Shown here: positions 17,173-25,477 of the stretch, piece after piece
Numbering within the stretch: position 1 is the stretch's first letter
How the letters are laid out: each line of letters begins with the position of its first letter
Source: CBDFNN01 sp965250215
Lineage (GTDB): Bacteria > Bacteroidota > Rhodothermia > Rhodothermales > DATKEJ01
Assembly: GCA_965250215.1 (NCBI GenBank)
Contig: CBDFNN010000004.1
Span: forward strand, 3,038,001-3,102,000
DNA length: 64,000 nucleotides
Reading direction: 5' to 3'
Program-made: the position numbers and the translations under genes
Notes under the pieces: model-generated
What the model saw: the letters and a program-made list of their open reading frames with translations, nothing else
What the model was told of the DNA's origin: nothing
The model's database searches: none

Positions 17173-17847
17173 ATGAAATCTACGTCTCATCTTATACTTC
17201 TCGCTTTCCTTGCCTTTAGCACGCTCAACGCATGCTCTTCCAGTAAGGAAGCCCTTGTTGTAGAAGAAGAAGCTGTTGAAGAAATCGTCGTTGAGAAGTT
17301 TGAAAACCTAGGTCTTCCACCTGGACAAGCAGCCAGCGAAGCTGCGGGCAACGAATCGATGGGTGGAAAAGCAGGAGACGCAATTTCTCTTGAAATGGAT
17401 CGTCAAGCTACCGAGCTTCGCAATACAATCCCTGATGCTCGCATAGCGAGAGTTGGCGAGGCTATCATCATGACATTCGATTCGAGCCGTCTTTTTGGGT
17501 TCAACTCATCCAGTTTGCAGGATGCAGCGAAGGAGTCTCTCTATCATCTCTCCAACAACCTTATTCGAAATAATCAACAGCACCTATACATTTTTGGACA
17601 TACCGATTCAATCGGTGGCGAAGGTCCAAACCAGAGGCTTTCTGTCAAAAGAGCAAAAGCGGCTTCCTCCTACTTAAACGAGGAAGGAGTGGCCAAAAGT
17701 AGGATGAAGGTGATTGGTCGAGGCGAACTTGATCCGATCGCAACAAACGAAACGGAAGATGGACAAGAAATGAATCGAAGAATTGAAATCGTCATCTACG
17801 CCTCGACGAATATGAAGGCGAGATATGAAGCCCTAGACCAGAATTAG
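17173..17847 (+). CDS. OmpA-family lipoprotein (YiaD-like)
   Basis: This protein of about 224 residues has a start at 17173 that gives MKSTSHLILLAFLAFSTLNAC, a lipoprotein signal with the Cys at residue 21; an upstream in-frame TTG at 17149 is less likely. An acidic linker (EEEAVEEIVVEKFE) leads to a segment GDAISLEMDRQATELRNTIP typical of YiaD-like proteins. A C-terminal OmpA domain then carries LYIFGHTDSIGGEGPNQRLSVKRA and MNRRIEIVIY, which bind peptidoglycan. It should tether the outer membrane to the cell wall. It stands between the TIM-barrel operon and glutamine synthetase. Confidence 0.9.
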   Translation: MKSTSHLILLAFLAFSTLNACSSSKEALVVEEEAVEEIVVEKFENLGLPPGQAASEAAGNESMGGKAGDAISLEMDRQATELRNTIPDARIARVGEAIIMTFDSSRLFGFNSSSLQDAAKESLYHLSNNLIRNNQQHLYIFGHTDSIGGEGPNQRLSVKRAKAASSYLNEEGVAKSRMKVIGRGELDPIATNETEDGQEMNRRIEIVIYASTNMKARYEALDQN

Positions 17848-18083
17848 GACGCATTCAGTCTTAGTGCCCCTTATTTTCTAACGAAATCATATCAATTAGC
17901 ATCACCTTACCTAATTATTTTAGGCATGCGCAATCTAGTCTATAGTTTTCCTCATCTCTATCAAGAATAATCCTCACTAATTCATCACAATCGATCGTTT
18001 ACCTTAATTAATATTAGGCGTATTATGGGTTTTGATTAATAATCGACTGTCGAGTCGGACAACCAACCGAATTCTACGCGACA

Positions 18084-20249
18084 ATGAGCGCCAATAAAGC
18101 TCGGCTACACGCCAAAAACCAAATCGCAAGCTACTCACTTCCTAAGGGTAGCTACTCTCAGAAAGACACCGTCAAAAGTCTATTTGGATCGAATGTTTTC
18201 GATTTGAGAGTAATGAAGAAGACGCTTTCAAAGCCAACACTAAAAGCAGTTGAAGAAGCTCTTTCAAATGGAACTCCGCTCTCTGCAGCAGGATCGGATG
18301 GGGTTGCAAGGGCCATGAAAGACTGGGCAATATCTCATGGAGCAACCCACTTTGGACATATTTTCTACCCACTGACTGGTAGGACTGCTGAGAAAAACGA
18401 TAGCTTCTACAATCCCGATCGAAAGGGTGGAATGATAGCTGATTTCTCTGGTGACGACCTCATCATCCAAGAACCAGACGGATCAAGCTTTCCGGCACCC
18501 GGAATTCGTGCTACCCACCTTGCTCGTGGCTACACCATTTGGGACATGACTAGTCCGGCTTATATCGTAGACAACCCAAATGGCCGGACATTGACAGTCC
18601 CTGCTATTTTCGTTTCGTGGACAGGAGAAGCAACCGATTGGAAAACCCCCCTTCTTCGATCGACCGAGGTTGTTGCCAAGCAAGCTGCCCGGGTTCTAAA
18701 ATGTTTTGGCCACAAAAAGATTGCGAACATCACTACGAGCGCTGGTGCCGAGCAGGAATATTTTTTAATAGATCGAAATTTCTATAACGCCAGACCCGAT
18801 CTCGTTTTGGCTGGAAGAACACTTTTCGGTGCATCTTCAGCAAAGGGACAGGAGTTTGACGACCATTACTTTGGAGCGATCAATCAAAGAGTTCAAGCCT
18901 GTATGTATGAGTTTGAAAGAGAGCTCTACAAGCTTGGCGTTCCAGTGAAAACACGACACAATGAAGTGGCTCCTGGACAGTACGAGGTTGCTCCCGTTTA
19001 CGAAAGCTCGAACGTAGCGTCTGATCACCAGCAGATCGTCATGCTTGTTATTCAGAGAGTGGCAACGATGTATGGATTTGCATGCCTACTCCACGAGAAG
19101 CCATTTGCGGGCATTAATGGAAGCGGAAAGCACGTCAACATGTCGATGGGCAACTCTACACAGGGAAACCTGCTAGAGCCTGGTGACACGCCTCATGACA
19201 ACGCTCAATTCTTGATCTTTTGTGCTGCCTTTATCCGCGGAGTCCATAAGTATTCAGGTCTTTTAAGGGCTTCTATTGCGTCGGCAAGCAATGACCACAG
19301 ACTAGGGGCAAACGAAGCTCCACCTGCAATTTTATCCGTCTATATGGGCGAGCAGCTTCAGAACGTGTTTGATCAAATCAGAGAATCGGGAAAGGCAAAG
19401 TCGTCTATGAAAAAAGGAACGCTCAAGTTGGGCGTTGACAGTATTCCGTCTCTTCCAAAGCACGCTGGAGACAGAAACAGAACCAGCCCCTTTGCTTTTA
19501 CAGGCAACAAATTCGAATTCCGCGCCGTCGGGTCTAATCAGTCTATTGCTGAGCCTGTTTTGGTAATGAATGCCATCATGGCCGAGTCATTGGACTATAT
19601 CGCTAACCGACTCGAAAAGACCAAAAACCTCAATACCGGTGTCCAAAGGATCGTCCGGGACATTATCAACGAGCACGGCTCTGTAATATTTAATGGCGAT
19701 GGCTATTCATCTGAATGGCACAGTGAGGCCAAGAAACGAGGTCTGCCCAACTTAAGAACAACCCCAGACGCACTTCCTGTCTATCATAGCAAGGAAGCTA
19801 TCGACCTTTTCACCAAGTATGGTGTCCTTAGCGAGCGAGAGCTTCATATGGTTTACGAGGTCAAGGTTGAGCAATACAACATGACAATAAATGTAGAAAG
19901 CAATCTTGTCGTCGATATAGCGAAGACACAAATACTTCCTGCGGCTCTACGACATCAAGGAGTGGTAGCCGATAGTCTCGCTAAACTAAAAGCTGCCGGT
20001 GTAGCTGGTGACAAGCGAGGCTTGACCAAACTCACAAAATTGATACGAGCCTTGGTGGATACGGTGGACGCATTGGAAAAACAGAAAGCCGTTCACAAAC
20101 GAACTCCTCTTCTTGAGGCTAAGCATTGCGCCACTAAAGTCTTACCGGCCATGCTAAAGGTCAGAAATGTCGCTGATCAGCTAGAAGCGATCGTAGACGA
20201 CGAACTATGGCCTTTGCCGAAGTATGCTGAAATGTTATTCCTCCGATAA
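18084..20249 (+). CDS. glnN: Glutamine synthetase type III
   Basis: This 721-residue protein has the length and order of GSIII, which is much longer than GSI or GSII. The N-terminal region contains GATHFGHIFYPLTGRTAEKND. The catalytic core shows GAEQEYFLID (metal Glu), TRHNEVAPGQYEVAPVYE, HEKPFAGINGSGKHVNMSM, RLGANEAPPAILSVYMGE and NRTSPFAFTGNKFEFRAVG. A helical C-terminal extension follows. It makes glutamine from glutamate, ammonia and ATP in the cytoplasm and is the usual assimilatory enzyme in many Bacteroidota. The 236-bp upstream region should hold its promoter, though no consensus site is certain. A hairpin terminator lies 14 bp downstream. Confidence 0.96.
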   Translation: MSANKARLHAKNQIASYSLPKGSYSQKDTVKSLFGSNVFDLRVMKKTLSKPTLKAVEEALSNGTPLSAAGSDGVARAMKDWAISHGATHFGHIFYPLTGRTAEKNDSFYNPDRKGGMIADFSGDDLIIQEPDGSSFPAPGIRATHLARGYTIWDMTSPAYIVDNPNGRTLTVPAIFVSWTGEATDWKTPLLRSTEVVAKQAARVLKCFGHKKIANITTSAGAEQEYFLIDRNFYNARPDLVLAGRTLFGASSAKGQEFDDHYFGAINQRVQACMYEFERELYKLGVPVKTRHNEVAPGQYEVAPVYESSNVASDHQQIVMLVIQRVATMYGFACLLHEKPFAGINGSGKHVNMSMGNSTQGNLLEPGDTPHDNAQFLIFCAAFIRGVHKYSGLLRASIASASNDHRLGANEAPPAILSVYMGEQLQNVFDQIRESGKAKSSMKKGTLKLGVDSIPSLPKHAGDRNRTSPFAFTGNKFEFRAVGSNQSIAEPVLVMNAIMAESLDYIANRLEKTKNLNTGVQRIVRDIINEHGSVIFNGDGYSSEWHSEAKKRGLPNLRTTPDALPVYHSKEAIDLFTKYGVLSERELHMVYEVKVEQYNMTINVESNLVVDIAKTQILPAALRHQGVVADSLAKLKAAGVAGDKRGLTKLTKLIRALVDTVDALEKQKAVHKRTPLLEAKHCATKVLPAMLKVRNVADQLEAIVDDELWPLPKYAEMLFLR

Positions 20250-20262
20250 GTCCTGAACAGAC

Positions 20263-20297
20263 AAAAAAAAAGCGACACTCTGAAGCGTCGCTCCTTT
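20263..20297. terminator. Bidirectional hairpin terminator between glnN and the DUF3467 gene
   Basis: The stem AGCGAC (20271-20276) pairs with GTCGCT (20287-20292) around a 10-nt loop. An A8 run on the plus strand just before it becomes a T8 run after the hairpin on the minus strand, and CCTTTTC follows it on the plus strand. It separates convergent genes and should work best for the minus-strand operon. Confidence 0.75.
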
Positions 20298-20313
20298 TCA
20301 ATTCTGTACTTTT

Positions 20314-20658
20314 CTAGGCTTCTCCTCCTGGCATCTGAAACTGAATCGCTTGATGTTGAGGTCTTGGTTCCTGAATCTTACCATAGGCACCTTCATAGCG
20401 TTCAATGTTGTCCGTCAAGGCATTTAACAATCGGCGTACATGTTGAGGTGTGACAATAATTCGACTCTTTACGCTAGCCTTTGGAACTCCCGGCATAACC
20501 CGAATGAAGTCGAAAATGAACTCTTCTGGGGAGTGAGCGATCATCACAAGGTTCGAGTAGATGCCTTCGGCTACCTTTTGGTTGAGCTCGATGTTCAGAG
20601 CATTCTTGTCTCCTTTTTTCTCTTTTCCTTTTTCTTTTTCTTTTTCTTTCTCAGCCAT
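20314..20658 (-). CDS. DUF3467 domain protein with Lys/Glu repeat N-terminus
   Basis: This 114-residue protein matches DUF3467: NIELNQKVAEGIYSNLVMIAHSPEEFIFDFIRVMPG, then ARVKSRIIVTPQHVRRLL-like sequence and LTDNIERYEGAYG. The first 17 residues after Met-Ala are a KEKEKEKGKEKKG tract encoded by six-base purine repeats (20612-20653), which makes the N-terminus prone to slippage. The function of DUF3467 is not established. It is a small cytoplasmic protein. It starts 3 bp after the cystathionine beta-synthase stop and so is cotranscribed with it. Confidence 0.88.
   Translation of the reverse strand: MAEKEKEKEKGKEKKGDKNALNIELNQKVAEGIYSNLVMIAHSPEEFIFDFIRVMPGVPKASVKSRIIVTPQHVRRLLNALTDNIERYEGAYGKIQEPRPQHQAIQFQMPGGEA
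20612..20653 (-). repeat. Purine-rich hexamer-type tandem tract in the DUF3467 gene
   Basis: On the minus strand the region just after the DUF3467 start codon is a run of GAAAAA/GAGAAAG-type units coding for Glu-Lys pairs. Units of six preserve frame on slippage, so length variation would change only the number of EK pairs. Confidence 0.65.
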
Positions 20659-20661
20659 CTT

Positions 20662-22068
20662 CTATACTTGTCGATTTGTGGCGGCTAGTGCTCGAATGAG
20701 ATCAGCCTTGGTTAAAATATCGTATCCTCGCTTCGGGTCATGAGATCTGACTAAGACAGCGCCCGGCTTTCTATCAAGATAGGTAGAAAGCTCTTCAATT
20801 TGGAGCGTCCTCGAAATAATGGGAAATGGTTCACTCATTATTTCTTCCACTTTGGCACCTTTTGAATTCGGGTCTTCAATCAAGATCGAGAGTATTTCTG
20901 ATTCCGAAATACTTCCAACAAATTTTCCCAGCTTATCCATTACCGGTAGCTGTGAAATGCCATGTTGAGACATTAGAGCAATGACCGAGGATAGCGAATG
21001 CTCCGGACTCGCTGTAACCATTCCGCCCTCCGATGGCTGTTGCTTTCCAAGAACGGCCTCGACATCGAGTCCAGAGGACGATGGCATAAAGCCATGGTTC
21101 TCCATCCATCGATCGTTGAATATCTTAGACAAATATCTAAATCCTGAATCGGGAAGAAGAACAACGACAAGGTCATCTTTCGACAAATTGTCCTTCTCTC
21201 TCCTTAGATAATCAAGAGCACCAGCCATGGCCATCCCGCAAGATCCTCCAACAAATAAGCCTTCTTCTCTGGCTAAGCGTCGTGTCATAAGTAAGCTTTG
21301 CCTATCTGTCACCTGAACAAAATCATCGATGAGCGAAAAGTCCATATTTCCGGCTAGAATATCTTCGCCTACACCTTCCGTTATGTAAGGGTAGATTTCG
21401 GCCTCATCAAATTCGCCCGTATGAAAATACTTGTGATAAACTGAGCCAAATGGATCCGTGCCAATCACTTTGAGATCAGGATTCTTCTCCTTCAAATATT
21501 TCGACGTCCCAGAAATCGTTCCTCCAGTTCCTGCTCCTGCAATGAAATGAGTAATTTTCCCTTCGGTCTGTTCCCAGAGCTCAGGTCCAGTTGAATGATA
21601 GTGAGCCGCTGCATTGGAGGGATTGTCGTACTGATTCATATGGAAGGAATTTGAAATTTCCTTTGCGAATCGAGCGGCCACGGAATAGTAGGATCGAGGA
21701 TCCTCGGGATCAACATTGGTAGGACAAACATGAACCTCAGCACCGAGTGCTCGAAGCACATCGACCTTTTCAGCACTCTGTTTGTCCGTTGTGGTGAAAA
21801 TGCATCGATAGCCTTTTACTATTGCAGCTAAGGCTAGGCCAGCACCAGTATTGCCGGAAGTGCATTCAATAATAGTCCCGCCAGGCTTCAGTTTGCCTTC
21901 CTTTTCGGCTGCCTCTACCATCGCGATGCCAATTCTGTCCTTGACGGATCCACCGGGATTAAATGACTCCATCTTTGCCAGAACTGTCGCTGGAAGGCCC
22001 TCCGTAATTTTTGAAAGTCGAACTAATGGGGTGTTTCCAATAGTCTCGATAATATTGTTGAACCACAT
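20662..22068 (-). CDS. cbs: Cystathionine beta-synthase (PLP enzyme with CBS domain pair)
   Basis: This 468-residue protein begins with an OASS/CBS-type PLP domain: NTPLVRLSKI, NPGGSVKDRIG with Schiff-base Lys43, ECTSGNTGAGLALAA, and phosphate-binding GAGTGGTISGTSKYL. The C-terminal part from about residue 345 holds two CBS repeats (MVTASPEHSLSSVIALMSQHGISQLPVMD and VEEIMSEPFPIISRTLQIEEL). It joins serine and homocysteine to cystathionine, or can make cysteine from activated serine. The CBS pair suggests nucleotide-type regulation, although in some bacterial CBS enzymes its ligand is unknown. It is the first gene of a two-gene operon with DUF3467. Confidence 0.92.
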   Translation of the reverse strand: MWFNNIIETIGNTPLVRLSKITEGLPATVLAKMESFNPGGSVKDRIGIAMVEAAEKEGKLKPGGTIIECTSGNTGAGLALAAIVKGYRCIFTTTDKQSAEKVDVLRALGAEVHVCPTNVDPEDPRSYYSVAARFAKEISNSFHMNQYDNPSNAAAHYHSTGPELWEQTEGKITHFIAGAGTGGTISGTSKYLKEKNPDLKVIGTDPFGSVYHKYFHTGEFDEAEIYPYITEGVGEDILAGNMDFSLIDDFVQVTDRQSLLMTRRLAREEGLFVGGSCGMAMAGALDYLRREKDNLSKDDLVVVLLPDSGFRYLSKIFNDRWMENHGFMPSSSGLDVEAVLGKQQPSEGGMVTASPEHSLSSVIALMSQHGISQLPVMDKLGKFVGSISESEILSILIEDPNSKGAKVEEIMSEPFPIISRTLQIEELSTYLDRKPGAVLVRSHDPKRGYDILTKADLIRALAATNRQV

Positions 22069-22249
22069 GGGCTGAGCCTGATTTGAGTTGATTCGGAAAC
22101 AACGTAGCTAAGCAAGAAGGGTTCTTCTGTTCTAAGCCACCCGAAGCTCAATGAAGCCTACTTTATCGCAACAAAAGGCCCATAAGACTTACTAACCTTT
22201 CCTGGCTCTATCGTACCTTCTATTTGTCGGTCAGTGAGGTCCTTCTGAT

Positions 22250-22273
22250 TGTCAATTATATGTCATATTGGCA
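22250..22273 (+). promoter_or_regulatory. Imperfect inverted repeat upstream of lon
   Basis: TGTCAAT (22250-22256) and ATTGGCA (22267-22273) pair at six of seven positions across a 10-bp spacer. It sits 24 bp upstream of the proposed -35 box and could be an operator. The regulator is unknown and chance occurrence is possible. Confidence 0.25.
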
Positions 22274-22296
22274 GGAATGTGTTTTTGGATTGATTC

Positions 22297-22324
22297 TTGA
22301 CGGAGAGAAAGAAAGGATTAGAAT
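22297..22324 (+). promoter_or_regulatory. Candidate lon promoter
   Basis: TTGACG at 22297-22302 and TAGAAT at 22319-22324 are separated by 16 bp, 31 bp before the lon ATG. This resembles the classic sigma-70 consensus rather than the Bacteroidota TTTG/TAnnTTTG form, so the call is tentative. Confidence 0.35.
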
Positions 22325-22355
22325 AGATTTATAGAAGTCTCGCAGACTTAGAAAA

Positions 22356-24866
22356 ATGAGATACATGACAGAATTGAATAAAATATTTAGTTTGGACGAT
22401 CCAGGTCAAGGAATGGAACAAAGCATTCCCCTCTTGACCTCGGATGAAGAGGAGAAGATGAGAAGTTCGGAGATGCCGGACGAGGTTTCCGTATTGGCTT
22501 TGCGTAATACAGTTCTATTTCCCGGAGTCGTTCTTCCGATAACCGTGGGTAGAGATACGTCATTGCAGTTGGTGAAGGAGTCCTTTGAGAAAGATCAGGT
22601 AATTGGAGTTGTTGCACAGAAAAGCAGCGAGGTCGAAGATCCGGACGTCGACGACATTTACCACGTCGGTACAGTCGCTTCCATCCTGAAATTGGTTAGT
22701 ATGCCAGATGGCACAAAGTCGATTGTTATTCAAGGAAAGAGAAGATTCAAGATCGACAAGGTTTTGGAAAGCCAACCTTTCATTAAAGCTAAAATCTCCC
22801 CACTCCCTGACTCTGTTCAAAATCCGATCGAGTTAACAGCAAGAATTCGATCTATCAAAGAACTTGCTGTTCAGATCGTAAACGAGTCTCCAAATTTACC
22901 AAGCGAGGCTGCCTTTGCAATTCAGAATATCGACAGCCCTACATTTCTTATTCATTTCATCGCCTCGAATTTACCCATAAAAGTCGAGGACAAACAGCAG
23001 CTTCTTAGCACTCTTTCCATTATTGATCGAGCAGAGCTAGTCATGGAGCATCTTGATCGAGAGCTGAAAGTCCTCCAACTGACCGAAGAGATTAGAGGAC
23101 GAGTTAGAACAGATGTTGATCAGCAACAACGGGAATTTCTCCTTCGTCAACAAATGAAGGCGATTCAAGATGAGCTGGGTGAAATAGATGAAGTCTCTGC
23201 AGAATTGATTGAGCTTCGAGAGAAGCTGGAAGCGAAAGACTTGCCAGAAGAAGTTTCCAAAATCGCTGATAAGGAAATGAAGAAACTGGAGAGAACCAAT
23301 CCAGCATCTCCGGACTATTCCGTTATCCGCAACTATGTTGATTGGATAATTGATCTCCCATGGAATGAGTTTTCGGATGACAAACTCGATATCGAGAAGG
23401 CAGCTGAAATTTTGGACGAAGATCACTATGGCTTGGACAAAGTCAAAAAGAGAATACTCGAGTATCTCGCCGTCTTAAAATTGAAGGGAGACATGAAAGC
23501 TCCCATCTTGTGCTTCCACGGTCCTCCAGGAGTCGGTAAAACGAGCTTAGGCAAATCAATTGCTAGGTCATTGGGGCGAGAGTTTGTACGAATGAGCCTT
23601 GGTGGAGTCAGAGACGAGGCCGAAATTAGAGGACACAGAAGAACATACGTTGGGGCTCTACCAGGCAGAATAATCCAATCTCTCAAAAAGGCCGGAACTA
23701 GTAATCCTGTCTTTATGCTCGACGAAGTGGACAAAATAGGTAGCGATTTTAGAGGAGACCCCTCCAGTGCCTTGTTGGAGGTTCTTGATCCGGCTCAAAA
23801 CGATAGCTTTGGTGATCATTACCTAGATATGGAATATGACTTGTCAAAAGTTATGTTCATTGCTACAGCGAATTATCTCGAAAACATTCCTGCTCCCCTT
23901 CGGGACCGAATGGAAATGATTGAAATTAATGGATACACACAGAATGAAAAACTGTCCATTGCCAAGCAATATCTAGTGCCTCGCCAAATTGAACAAAACG
24001 GCCTGACGAAAAGCAAATTCAAAATTTCAGACACGGCACTTCGAGAAGTTATCGATGGATATACTAGAGAGTCTGGTGTCCGTCAACTGGAAAGAACTAT
24101 CGGATCGGTCGCGAGAGGTGTTGCTAAGACCATCGCGACAGGTGAGGCCAAATCTAAAAGTGTTAGCAAGAAAGATGTCGAGACCTTCCTAGGGGCACGA
24201 AGATTCTACTCTGACGTCAAGGAAAGAACCGAGGTACCTGGTGTCGTAACCGGTCTTGCCTGGACACCAGTGGGAGGTGACATTCTTTTTATCGAAGCAT
24301 CGATATCTCGAGGCAGTGGTCGACTCATCCTGACTGGGAAGCTAGGCGATGTTATGAAAGAATCGGCGCAGGCAGCCAAATCTTTTGTGAAAGCCCATGC
24401 TGACAGCTATGGAATTCCTCAAGCTGCGTTCGACAATTGGGACGTCCACATTCACGTACCAGCGGGAGCAGTATCGAAGGATGGACCGTCTGCCGGTGTT
24501 ACAATGATTACTGCATTGACCTCTATATACACTCAGAGAAAGGTCCGACAGAATCTAGCCATGACAGGCGAAATAACTCTCAGAGGAATGGTTCTTCCAG
24601 TTGGAGGAATTAAAGAAAAAGTTCTTGCTGCTAAGCGAGCGGGAATAACAGAATTAATTCTGCCTGATAAAAATAGGAAGGATGTTGAAGAGATTCCTTC
24701 AGAGGTTCTTGGCAAATTGAAATTCAACTTCGTGTCGAAAATGATAGACGTACTGGATCTTGCCTTGGAAAAGAAGTCACTCGAAGACCCTAAGAAGAAA
24801 TACGCTGTGCTTCCTAAAAATGGACACTCTAGCAAATCAAAATCTAGCGAGATTGAAGTGATTTAG
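22356..24866 (+). CDS. lon: ATP-dependent Lon protease
   Basis: This 836-residue LonA-type protease degrades misfolded and regulatory proteins in the cytoplasm. The N-terminal substrate domain starts near residue 42 (VSVLALRNTVLFPGVVLP). A coiled-coil region spans about 240-320, with Walker A GPPGVGKT at 389-396 and Walker B FMLDEVDKI. The protease domain has the DGPSAG motif with catalytic Ser710 and GGIKEK with Lys753. The C-terminal 20 residues are a polar tail. An in-frame ATG three codons in (22365) is an alternative start. It is monocistronic: a strong terminator follows, and a sigma-70-like promoter and an inverted repeat precede it. Confidence 0.96.
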   Translation: MRYMTELNKIFSLDDPGQGMEQSIPLLTSDEEEKMRSSEMPDEVSVLALRNTVLFPGVVLPITVGRDTSLQLVKESFEKDQVIGVVAQKSSEVEDPDVDDIYHVGTVASILKLVSMPDGTKSIVIQGKRRFKIDKVLESQPFIKAKISPLPDSVQNPIELTARIRSIKELAVQIVNESPNLPSEAAFAIQNIDSPTFLIHFIASNLPIKVEDKQQLLSTLSIIDRAELVMEHLDRELKVLQLTEEIRGRVRTDVDQQQREFLLRQQMKAIQDELGEIDEVSAELIELREKLEAKDLPEEVSKIADKEMKKLERTNPASPDYSVIRNYVDWIIDLPWNEFSDDKLDIEKAAEILDEDHYGLDKVKKRILEYLAVLKLKGDMKAPILCFHGPPGVGKTSLGKSIARSLGREFVRMSLGGVRDEAEIRGHRRTYVGALPGRIIQSLKKAGTSNPVFMLDEVDKIGSDFRGDPSSALLEVLDPAQNDSFGDHYLDMEYDLSKVMFIATANYLENIPAPLRDRMEMIEINGYTQNEKLSIAKQYLVPRQIEQNGLTKSKFKISDTALREVIDGYTRESGVRQLERTIGSVARGVAKTIATGEAKSKSVSKKDVETFLGARRFYSDVKERTEVPGVVTGLAWTPVGGDILFIEASISRGSGRLILTGKLGDVMKESAQAAKSFVKAHADSYGIPQAAFDNWDVHIHVPAGAVSKDGPSAGVTMITALTSIYTQRKVRQNLAMTGEITLRGMVLPVGGIKEKVLAAKRAGITELILPDKNRKDVEEIPSEVLGKLKFNFVSKMIDVLDLALEKKSLEDPKKKYAVLPKNGHSSKSKSSEIEVI

Positions 24867-24896
24867 ACAGGACAAGTCTGAACATGATGATAAAAG

Positions 24897-24936
24897 CCAG
24901 ACGATCTCGCTACTAGCAATAATCGTCTGGTTTTTT
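24897..24936 (+). terminator. Rho-independent terminator of lon
   Basis: A 9-bp perfect stem, CCAGACGAT (24897-24905) with ATCGTCTGG (24922-24930), is followed by T6. It lies 30 bp after the lon stop. Confidence 0.88.
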
Positions 24937-24986
24937 CAATATGAGGCTTTATCTGCGACTACTCGAGCGCAGAATCAGTTCAAAGT

Positions 24987-25400
24987 CTACTCTTTATCCG
25001 TATCCGCTTTGGGAGTGCTTCGGGGTCGAGTTGTAGTTTTCTTTGGTGCTGAAGTACGGGTTGCCTTTGCGGCAGTCGTTCTAGTGCTTGCAGTTCGACT
25101 TCGAGTTGTGGTCTTCTGAGCGGTCGTTGCTTTGCTAGGAGTCTTTTTAGCTTTAGAACTGGCAGGATTCTTTTTCTTGCTGCTTTTCTTTTTCTTCTTC
25201 TTGGAGCTAGATTTTCCGCCAGAATTCCATTCGTCTTCGAAGCCTTCAAAAGCATCCTCGATGCCGCGACTTACCTCCTCCGCAACAGATGACGCGATGC
25301 TCACAAAAGCATCGGCTATGAAAGAAGCCTTATCTTCAAGCCCCAGCTTTTTGAAAGAGTCCAATATATCCTTATGATCGGAAGTCGATTTCTTGGCCAT
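24987..25400 (-). CDS. Histone H1-like basic protein with helical N-terminal domain
   Basis: This 137-residue protein has two parts. Residues 1-60 form an acidic, helical segment (DILDSFKKLGLEDKASFIADAF, SVAEEVSRGIEDAFEGFEDEW). Residues 62-137 are a Lys/Ser/Thr/Ala/Arg-rich tail (SSSKKKKKKSSKKKNPASSKAKKTPSKATT and so on) like the C-terminal tail of eukaryotic H1 and bacterial H1-like proteins. DNA or RNA binding and nucleoid compaction are inferred. The helical head may oligomerise. It is divergent from rsgA, with 77 bp between them. Other frames over this low-complexity sequence also stay open and are shadows. Confidence 0.75.
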   Translation of the reverse strand: MAKKSTSDHKDILDSFKKLGLEDKASFIADAFVSIASSVAEEVSRGIEDAFEGFEDEWNSGGKSSSKKKKKKSSKKKNPASSKAKKTPSKATTAQKTTTRSRTASTRTTAAKATRTSAPKKTTTRPRSTPKADTDKE

Positions 25401-25477
25401 AATCGTGTTTTATTAGGGCAGGCAAACCCGCCATTAGTGTATTTAGTAGACGGAAGCCTGAAGTTCAAAGTTTCAGA

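Larger units (their letters stand above)
22069..22355. other. Divergent intergenic region between cbs and lon
   Basis: These 287 bp hold the promoters for cbs (minus) and lon (plus). On the plus side there is an imperfect inverted repeat at 22250-22273 and a sigma-70-like promoter at 22297-22324. No CIRCE element (TTAGCACTC-N9-GAGTGCTAA) and no coding ORF was found. Confidence 0.5.

Noticed and set aside
23037..23426. 129-codon minus-strand frame inside lon
   Set aside because: Antisense shadow of the Lon coiled-coil region, with biased composition and no family resemblance.
24980..25255. 91-codon minus-strand frame in the H1-like gene
   Set aside because: Low-complexity Lys/Arg codons keep several frames open; the frame with a folded-looking N-terminus (24987-25400) is the gene.
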